Source: Ruminococcaceae bacterium FB2012 (GTDB lineage Bacteria > Bacillota > Clostridia > Oscillospirales > Ruminococcaceae). From it: DNA of 64,000 bases. Positions 59,273-64,000 of this stretch are shown in pieces; positions within the stretch are counted from its first letter, which is position 1; each line of letters opens with the position of its first letter. Made by a program: the position numbers and the translations under genes. The notes below the pieces were generated by a model that worked only from the letters and a program-made list of their open reading frames with translations, had not been told where the DNA came from and searched no databases. The DNA lies in the NCBI GenBank assembly GCA_900104495.1, contig FMXS01000005.1:1-64000 (forward strand), read 5' to 3'.

Positions 59273-60511
59273 ATGGGATTCAACACCACTCTGCTCCACT
59301 CGGACAGACCGTCGTCCGACACCTTCGGCGCGACGCTGCCCCCTGTTTATCAGGTCAGCGCATTTGCCTGCGATTCCGCGGAGCAGCTTGAAAAGGTATT
59401 CAATAACCGTGCGGCAGGCTTCACCTACACGCGAGCCGGAAACCCCACGGTGGAGGCCTTTGAAAAAAGGATAGCGGCTCTTGAGGGCGGGATAAGCGCG
59501 GCGGCCTGTTCCTCGGGAATGGCTGCGATAACGGTCACGCTGATGACCCTGCTGAGCGCTGGGGATGAAGTGATCGTCAGCTCCGGCCTCTTCGGCGGGA
59601 CTCTCGATCTTTTCGCGGACCTCAAAGCCTTCGGTACCACCGCACGCTTTCTTGACAGCGTGACATACGAAACTGTCAGCTCCGCCATCACCGAAAGGAC
59701 CAAGGCGGTGTTCACCGAGCTGATAGGCAATCCCAAGCTGGATGTGGCTGATATAGCCGAAGTGTCAAGGGCCTGTAAGGAGCATGGCATCCCGCTGATA
59801 ATCGACAGCACCACAGCCACGCCTTATCTGATAAATCCCTTGAAGCACGGCGCGGACATCGTCATCCATTCCTCGTCGAAGTACATCAACGGCGGAGGAA
59901 ATTCCATAAGCGGAGTCATCGTTGACGGCGGCAGCTTCAAATGGAGCAGGGAGAAATATCCCCGCTTCGGTGATTTCGTAAAGTTCGGGCCCTTTGCATT
60001 TACCGCAAGGCTCCGCAACAGGCTTTGGAGAAATATGGGCTGTTGTCTGTCGCCCTTCAACGCTTATATGAATCTTGTGGGCGTCGAAACTCTCGGCCTG
60101 CGCATGGAACGCTGCTGCGAAAATGCAAGAGCTCTCGCAGAGTATCTTTCGGGTTTTGAAGGGCTCACGGTGAACTATCCCGGGCTTCCCGCATCGCCCT
60201 ATTACGGGCTGGTGCAGAAGCAGCTGGGCGGCAAAGGCGGCGCGATAGTGACTGTAAGAGCAGGCAGCAAGGAAAAAGCCTTCCGTCTGATAAACAGTCT
60301 GAAATACGCATCCGTTGCCACAAACATCGGGGATGTGCGCACGCTGGTGATACATCCCGCAAGCACTATCTACACTCACAGTTCCGAGGAGCAGCGCGTC
60401 AGCGCGGGAGTGTATGATGATACTATCCGCATCAGCGTGGGTATCGAGGATAAAGAAGATCTTATCGCAGACTTCGGACAGGCGGTCCGCAGTCTGGGAG
60501 AGGACAGATAA
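59273..60511 (+). CDS. metY: O-acetylhomoserine sulfhydrylase-type PLP enzyme (MetY)
   Basis: 412 residues; start after AGCGGTGATATCA. Cys/Met-metabolism PLP family: FTYTRAGNPTVEAFEKRIAA, ACSSGMAAITVTLM, IDSTTATPYL and the PLP lysine in VIHSSSKYINGGG. The end DVRTLVIHPASTIYTHSS then IRISVGIED is typical of MetY. MetY joins O-acetylhomoserine with sulfide, or in some bacteria with sulfur from a protein thiocarboxylate, to make homocysteine. The neighbours (hcyS-, hcyF- and hcyD-like genes) support the thiocarboxylate route. A methionine gamma-lyase activity cannot be excluded by sequence. Confidence 0.88.
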   Translation: MGFNTTLLHSDRPSSDTFGATLPPVYQVSAFACDSAEQLEKVFNNRAAGFTYTRAGNPTVEAFEKRIAALEGGISAAACSSGMAAITVTLMTLLSAGDEVIVSSGLFGGTLDLFADLKAFGTTARFLDSVTYETVSSAITERTKAVFTELIGNPKLDVADIAEVSRACKEHGIPLIIDSTTATPYLINPLKHGADIVIHSSSKYINGGGNSISGVIVDGGSFKWSREKYPRFGDFVKFGPFAFTARLRNRLWRNMGCCLSPFNAYMNLVGVETLGLRMERCCENARALAEYLSGFEGLTVNYPGLPASPYYGLVQKQLGGKGGAIVTVRAGSKEKAFRLINSLKYASVATNIGDVRTLVIHPASTIYTHSSEEQRVSAGVYDDTIRISVGIEDKEDLIADFGQAVRSLGEDR

Positions 60512-60524
60512 GGGGGAAAACAAA

Positions 60525-60770
60525 ATGGCAGAATTCAACATTACCGACAGCATCGACATCACCGACGTGACCTGCCCCATAACCTTCGTAAGGACGAAGG
60601 TGGCTTTAGAGGAACTGGACGACGGCGACATCCTTTCGGTGAGGCTCAACGACGGCGAGCCTGTTCAGAACGTTCCGAGAAGCGTCAAGGAGGAGGGTCA
60701 CAAGGTCCTCTCTCTCACCGAAAACGGCGACGGGACATACACGCTTATAATTCAGAAGGTGGGTGACTGA
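60525..60770 (+). CDS. TusA-like sulfurtransferase
   Basis: 81 residues from ATG after AAGGGGGAAAACAAA. SIDITDVTCPITFVRTKVAL contains the conserved TusA cysteine, but the usual CPxP is CPIT. DGDILSVRLNDGEP and the beta end are normal for the family. TusA proteins accept persulfide from desulfurases and pass it on. In this operon it is the natural link between the encapsulated desulfurase and the carrier-activating enzymes. Confidence 0.88.
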   Translation: MAEFNITDSIDITDVTCPITFVRTKVALEELDDGDILSVRLNDGEPVQNVPRSVKEEGHKVLSLTENGDGTYTLIIQKVGD

Positions 60771-60771
60771 T

Positions 60772-61089
60772 ATGCCCGCAAGGATAGGCAAAGAGGATTT
60801 TGAAAGGGAAGTGCTTGCAGCATCGGTGCCGGTGCTGGTGGATTTCTATTCCGACAGCTGCGTGCCCTGCAAAATGCTTTCTCCGCTGCTTAGCCAGCTG
60901 GAGGAGGAATACGCGGGAAAGGTGAAGATCGTCAAGGTCAACGCGAATTTTGAGGAAGAGCTGACGGATCAGTACGGCATATCCGCCGCACCGACGCTTA
61001 TCGTTTTCAAGGACGGCAAGGAGACCGTCAGAAGAACAGGCACGGCAAACAAATCGGAAATAGCAGAGCTTTTCAGCTCTTTGATATAA
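60772..61089 (+). CDS. Thioredoxin with CVPC active site
   Basis: 105 residues from ATG at 60772 (AGGTGGG upstream; a GTG start at 60763 is less likely). VLVDFYSDSCVPCKMLSPLL gives a CVPC site in place of CGPC, and the cis-Pro loop is SAAPTLIVF. One base separates it from tusA. It may reduce persulfides or disulfides in the sulfur relay rather than act as general thioredoxin. Confidence 0.9.
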   Translation: MPARIGKEDFEREVLAASVPVLVDFYSDSCVPCKMLSPLLSQLEEEYAGKVKIVKVNANFEEELTDQYGISAAPTLIVFKDGKETVRRTGTANKSEIAELFSSLI

Positions 61090-61101
61090 GGGGGAGAAGA
61101 T

Positions 61102-61308
61102 ATGAATATCACGGCAGCGGGCGTAAAGAAGGAAGTCAGCGAGGGACTGACCGTAGCACAGCTGGTCATCGACGAGAAAGTTGAGATGCCCCAGTATGTG
61201 ACTGTCACCGTCAACGACGATTTCGTGGAGCACGGCGCATTTGAAAGCACCGTCCTCAAGGAAGGCGACAGCATCGAGTTTCTGTATTTCATGGGAGGCG
61301 GACAGTAA
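61102..61308 (+). CDS. ThiS/HcyS-like sulfur carrier protein ending GGGQ
   Basis: 68 residues, ubiquitin fold (LTVAQLVIDEKV; YVTVTVNDDFVEHGAF; LKEGDSIEFLYFMGGG). ThiS and MoaD end in Gly-Gly; here a Gln follows. In the homocysteine system known from Wolinella, the carrier HcyS has an extra C-terminal residue removed by the JAMM protease HcyD before activation. The E1 and JAMM genes follow immediately with overlaps of one and four bases. Assignment to HcyS rather than ThiS rests on the metY/JAMM context and the absence of thiG/thiH. Confidence 0.85.
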   Translation: MNITAAGVKKEVSEGLTVAQLVIDEKVEMPQYVTVTVNDDFVEHGAFESTVLKEGDSIEFLYFMGGGQ

Positions 61309-62120
61309 TGGCATTTTCAAACGAACAGATAGAACGCTATTCCCGGCATATCATACTCAAAGAGGTGGGCGTCAAGGGGCAGAAGAAGCTGCTGAACGCT
61401 AAGGTGCTTATCATCGGAGCGGGCGGGCTGGGTGCTCCTGCCGCTATGTATCTTGCCGCCGCAGGCATCGGCACTATCGGTATCGCCGACGCCGACGAGG
61501 TGGATCTTTCCAACCTTCAAAGGCAGATCATCCACCAGACCAAGGACGTGGGCAAGCCCAAGGTGCAGTCTGCCAAGGAAACTATGGAGGCTATGAACCC
61601 GGATGTGAAGGTCATTACCTACCACGAGTTCATCACCAGCGAGAATATCATGGGTATTATCAAGGACTACGATTTCATTATCGACGGCACCGATAATTTT
61701 CCGGCTAAGTTTCTGATAAACGACGCCTGCGTCATGGCGAAGAAGCCCTTTTCCCACGCGGGGATAATCCGCTTCCAGGGGCAGCTGATGACCTACGTTC
61801 CCGGGCAGGGCCCCTGCTACCGCTGCGTGTTCAAGGAGCCGCCCCCGAAGGACGCTGTCCCCACCTGCAAGCAGGCGGGAGTTATCGGCGCAATGGGCGG
61901 AGTCATCGGCAGCTTGCAGGCTATGGAAGCGGTGAAGTATATCCTCGGGGTCGGGGACCTGCTGACGGGTTATCTGCTGACCTACGACGCGCTCAAAATG
62001 CAGTTCCGCAAGGTGAAGCTGCCTGCTGACACTCACGGCTGCGCGGTCTGCGGAGATCATCCGACCATAACAAAGCTCATCGACTACGAGCAGACAGAAT
62101 GTGACGGTGTGGGATTATGA
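61308..62120 (+). CDS. E1-like carrier adenylyltransferase (HcyF/ThiF/MoeB type)
   Basis: 270 residues. ERYSRHIILKEVGVKGQKK, ATP loop IGAGGLG (36-42), DLSNLQRQIIHQ, two zinc CxxC pairs (CYRCVF; CAVCGD) and candidate Cys in VPTCKQAG. Activates the C-terminal Gly of the carrier encoded just before it. It is a paralogue of the E1 unit in the fusion at 55114 (both share RYSRH and GVKGQK). No rhodanese domain here, so sulfur must come from TusA, the desulfurase or the rhodanese of the fusion. Confidence 0.9.
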   Translation: MAFSNEQIERYSRHIILKEVGVKGQKKLLNAKVLIIGAGGLGAPAAMYLAAAGIGTIGIADADEVDLSNLQRQIIHQTKDVGKPKVQSAKETMEAMNPDVKVITYHEFITSENIMGIIKDYDFIIDGTDNFPAKFLINDACVMAKKPFSHAGIIRFQGQLMTYVPGQGPCYRCVFKEPPPKDAVPTCKQAGVIGAMGGVIGSLQAMEAVKYILGVGDLLTGYLLTYDALKMQFRKVKLPADTHGCAVCGDHPTITKLIDYEQTECDGVGL

Positions 62121-62536
62121 TAAAGCTGTTCAGGAGCGACTACGACAAGATCGTCGCTCACGCAAAAAAGGAAGCTCCCATTGAAGCCTGCGGGCTCATA
62201 GCAGGGGAGCTTTCCGACGGGGACAAGATCGTAAAGAAGGTCTACATCCTCACCAACACCGACCACGCCGAGGAGCATTTCACTCTCGACCCGAAAGAGC
62301 AGCTTGCTGCTATCAAGGATATGCGTGCGAACGGCCTTGTCCCGCTGGGAAACTGGCATTCGCATCCCGTGTCGCCCTCGCGTCCCTCCCAGGAGGACAA
62401 ACGCCTGGCCTATGACAGCAGCGCCAGCTATATGATACTGTCCCTTATGGATGAGGAGCCTGTGCTGAACTCTTTCCACATCGAAGGAGACACCGCCGAA
62501 AAGGAGCAGCTTGTGATCGCCGACGATCCTGCGTGA
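62117..62536 (+). CDS. JAMM/Mov34 metalloprotease (HcyD/Mec-like)
   Basis: 139 residues, single JAB domain. Active-site Glu in EACGLIAGE and the zinc motif HSHPVSPSRPSQED, an exact HxHx7SxxD. Start overlaps the previous stop. Family roles in bacteria: trimming residues after Gly-Gly of sulfur carriers (HcyD) or freeing amino acids from carrier-amino acid adducts (Mec). Likely substrates here are the GGGQ tail of the neighbouring carrier and perhaps the internal Gly-Gly of the fusion protein. Last gene of the operon. Confidence 0.9.
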   Translation: MIKLFRSDYDKIVAHAKKEAPIEACGLIAGELSDGDKIVKKVYILTNTDHAEEHFTLDPKEQLAAIKDMRANGLVPLGNWHSHPVSPSRPSQEDKRLAYDSSASYMILSLMDEEPVLNSFHIEGDTAEKEQLVIADDPA

Positions 62537-62545
62537 CAAAAACAC

Positions 62546-62624
62546 TTGACAAAACATCAACTCTGTGCTATAATATAAGCATAAGAGAGCAAAGACGTTT
62601 TCCGTTTCGGGGAACGTCTTTTTT
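62546..62624 (+). promoter_or_regulatory. Strong promoter followed at once by a terminator hairpin
   Basis: TTGACA (62546-62551), 17 bp, TATAAT (62569-62574); transcription would start near 62581. Within a dozen bases comes AAGACGTTTTCC-GTTT-CGGGGAACGTCTT plus a T run (62592-62624). The hairpin may close the preceding sulfur operon; the promoter ahead of it would then yield only a very short RNA or an attenuated leader for the regulator downstream. Confidence 0.6.
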
Positions 62625-62734
62625 GCTGATGAAATGCTTCGGCGCTTTGGGTGAGTTACGGATGCAGAACCGATAAATTTCCGACTTTAACCCCGACAAA
62701 GCCTTGAAGCAAGGGCACGTTCATAGTTTGTTCA

Positions 62735-62763
62735 TTGACTTTTGGGCATTGATATGCTACATT
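62735..62763 (+). promoter_or_regulatory. Promoter of the degenerate response regulator gene
   Basis: TTGACT (62735-62740), 17 bp, TACATT (62758-62763). The -35 surroundings (CATTGACTTTT) are shared with the gdhA promoter. Confidence 0.6.
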
Positions 62764-62777
62764 CAAATCAAGGCAAT

Positions 62778-62824
62778 GAGGCTGTTGTGCCGCAGGTATG
62801 CGGCAGGACGGCCTCTGTTTTTTT
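62778..62824 (+). promoter_or_regulatory. Attenuator-like leader hairpin
   Basis: An outer stem GAGGC/GCCTC encloses TGCCGCA-GGTA-TGCGGCA, and seven or more T follow immediately, ending just before the AGGAGG of the next gene. It has the form of an intrinsic terminator inside a 5' leader, so expression of the regulator would need antitermination. Confidence 0.6.
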
Positions 62825-62839
62825 CAGGAGGTGAAGGGT

Positions 62840-63598
62840 ATGCTCTACAGAGTGCTGGTGGTGGATAATTCAAACCACGATCTGCGGCATTACAGCATGA
62901 TGTCCGTGTTCGGAGAATGCGGTTTTGAGATCGCGGGGCATACCGCTGACCTTGGCGCGGCGGTGTCCGCGGCATTTTCAAGGGAGTACGATGTGCTGCT
63001 TTGCATCAACCGTCCTGCCGCCGTCATAGCTACCGATCTGCTCAAACGGGCCGCCAAGGCGAAGCTGACGGCTCCCGTCATCATCCTCAGCAAGGTCAAC
63101 GCCGCCAACGATATGCGGGACTGCTTCCTTCTCGGAGCGGTGGATTACCTCACCGAGCCTGTCCTGGAGGACGACATACGCGCCGCTCTGCTTCGGGCGG
63201 TAAAGACTATCGGACGGAACATAACCAACGCCGAATTCGACAAGGCTATGAAGGACGCCTTTGAGCTTATCCCTCCGGACGTGAGAAACGCGGGCTTCAC
63301 CGAAAAGCTCCGTGAGCTGCTGATCCGCACCCAGGGAGGCGCTCTCACCGTGGAGGAGGCCGCCGACCACTTCGGCTTCAATCCCGACTACTTCGGCAGG
63401 TATTTCAAGTCCCGGGTGGGGATGTCCTTCAGCGAATTCTACAAGCGGCTGACCATGGGCTATGCCAGACTGCTGCTCCGGTCGGGGCACTACAAGGTCA
63501 ACGAGATCAGCGATCTGCTGGGCTTCGCTTCGGCGGATTATTTCAGCCGTGTATTCAAGAAGATCACGGGGGAGCTGCCCTCAAAATACAAGAAATGA
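62840..63598 (+). CDS. AraC-type response regulator with degenerate receiver
   Basis: 252 residues from ATG after AGGAGGTGAAGGGT. Residues 1-118 have the receiver fold (LYRVLVVDNSNHDLRHYSMM; GAVDYLTEPVLEDDIRAALL), but the acidic pair is VVDN, the phospho-acceptor strand reads YDVLLCINRP without the expected Asp, and the conserved Lys before Pro is Glu (LTEP). The C-terminus is a standard double-HTH AraC domain (TVEEAADHFGFNPDYFGRYF; VNEISDLLGFASADYFSRVF). It probably works without phosphorylation. It sits between the sulfur operon and gdhA. Confidence 0.88.
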   Translation: MLYRVLVVDNSNHDLRHYSMMSVFGECGFEIAGHTADLGAAVSAAFSREYDVLLCINRPAAVIATDLLKRAAKAKLTAPVIILSKVNAANDMRDCFLLGAVDYLTEPVLEDDIRAALLRAVKTIGRNITNAEFDKAMKDAFELIPPDVRNAGFTEKLRELLIRTQGGALTVEEAADHFGFNPDYFGRYFKSRVGMSFSEFYKRLTMGYARLLLRSGHYKVNEISDLLGFASADYFSRVFKKITGELPSKYKK

Positions 63599-63683
63599 CT
63601 CACGCTGCGCTCACACATTCAGCAGCAAACTCGTATGTCTGAAATTTACCGTATCATGTAGGCAATTTGCCAGCGCCCGAACA

Positions 63684-63713
63684 TTGACTTTTCCGCCCTT
63701 GACGGGGTAGAAT
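63684..63713 (+). promoter_or_regulatory. gdhA promoter
   Basis: TTGACT (63684-63689), 18 bp, TAGAAT (63708-63713), 36 bp before the start codon. Confidence 0.55.
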
Positions 63714-63748
63714 TACTATGTGAGCGCATAAATTTAGGAGGAATAATT

Positions 63749-64000
63749 ATGTCTTACGTTGATGAGATAATCGAACAGGTTAAGGTTAAAAATCCCGACG
63801 AGCCCGAGTTTCACCAGGCGGTGCGCGAGGTGCTGGATTCCATCAGGCCCATTGTTGACGCCAACGAAGCACAGTTCAGACGCGACGCAGTGCTTGAAAG
63901 GCTTGTGAACCCCGAGCGCCAGATCAAGTTCAGAGTTCCCTGGCTGGACGACGAGGGCAACGCTCACGTCAACACCGGCTACCGCGTACAGTTCAACTCG
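63749..64000 (+). CDS. gdhA: NADP-type glutamate dehydrogenase, N-terminal part (partial)
   Basis: Runs off the window end. The first 84 residues (VDEIIEQVKVKNPDEPEFHQ, LERLVNPERQIKFRVPWLDD, VNTGYRVQFNS) match hexameric bacterial glutamate dehydrogenase, which makes glutamate from 2-oxoglutarate and ammonia. RBS TAGGAGGAATAATT. The preceding regulator gene with its leader may control nitrogen genes; that is a guess from adjacency. Confidence 0.92.
   Translation, partial: MSYVDEIIEQVKVKNPDEPEFHQAVREVLDSIRPIVDANEAQFRRDAVLERLVNPERQIKFRVPWLDDEGNAHVNTGYRVQFNS

Noticed and set aside
61102..62120. Thiamine (ThiS/ThiF) or molybdenum cofactor (MoaD/MoeB) synthesis operon
   Set aside because: No thiG, thiH, thiE, moaA, moaE or moeA genes are present; metY, JAMM and desulfurase neighbours point to sulfur amino-acid synthesis.

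Overview
The window looks like a chromosomal segment of a Gram-positive anaerobe of the Ruminococcus / Oscillospiraceae type. Supporting signs are strong AGGAGG-type ribosome binding sites, many TTGACA/17 bp/TATAAT promoters, SUF-only Fe-S assembly of the Firmicutes type (sufCBDSU), a BspA-like repeat fragment, a HydE remnant (FeFe-hydrogenase maturation), a rhodanese/thiocarboxylate sulfur system and secreted proteins ending in NPKTG-like tails. The genus is an inference. I saw no rRNA, tRNA, complete insertion sequence or CRISPR array.

Layout. 1-4.5 kb: the 3' end of a surface protein, a broken AAA-ATPase/nuclease gene, an acidic-tailed protein, a MaoC-like protein, a BASS transporter with a broken partner gene, and an orphan 39-codon gene with its own promoter and terminator. 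4.5-19.6 kb: an orphan P4-type primase/helicase, then a four-gene minus-strand operon encoding a membrane vWA protein, a large tubulin-like GTPase, a two-TM protein and a 1715-residue membrane protein that carries a degenerate helicase-like region, a zinc finger, a DA1-like HELTH metallopeptidase and a transglutaminase-like domain. I consider this operon an undescribed system. 19.8-26.5 kb: a shortened amidase, a surface GH3 enzyme, a MutS-family ATPase with an AraC/GyrI regulator, and a hydrolase. 26.5-32 kb: a three-gene TerB / BrxD-like ATPase / BrxHI-like helicase operon, probably a defence module standing without the rest of BREX. 32-44 kb: a lipid kinase, a very long repeat-rich leader ahead of an M4 protease/vWA/zinc-ribbon membrane protein, a solute-sensing diguanylate cyclase, an S41-type protease and a glycogen debranching enzyme. 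44.2-45.7 kb: a short stretch packed with gene fragments (response regulator, BspA-like, mnmA, hydE), several with out-of-frame internal deletions.

45.7-62.5 kb is a continuous sulfur region. The minus-strand suf operon ends with an Rrf2 regulator and diverges from metNIQ (methionine/cystine uptake). Serine acetyltransferase follows, and then a nine-gene operon: a MoaD-E1-rhodanese fusion, a family 2A encapsulin shell, its cysteine desulfurase cargo with a long disordered N-terminus, MetY, a TusA-like protein, a thioredoxin with a CVPC site, a ThiS/HcyS-like carrier, an E1-like adenylyltransferase and a JAMM protease. Read together, cysteine (or another sulfur donor) would be handled inside a protein shell and its sulfur relayed through persulfide carriers to protein thiocarboxylates for homocysteine or cysteine synthesis. 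Related boxes (CCTATTGAC...) at or near the suf, metN, cysE and moaD-E1 promoters suggest one Rrf2 regulon.

The window closes with an AraC-type response regulator whose receiver looks degenerate, preceded by an attenuator-like leader, and the start of glutamate dehydrogenase.
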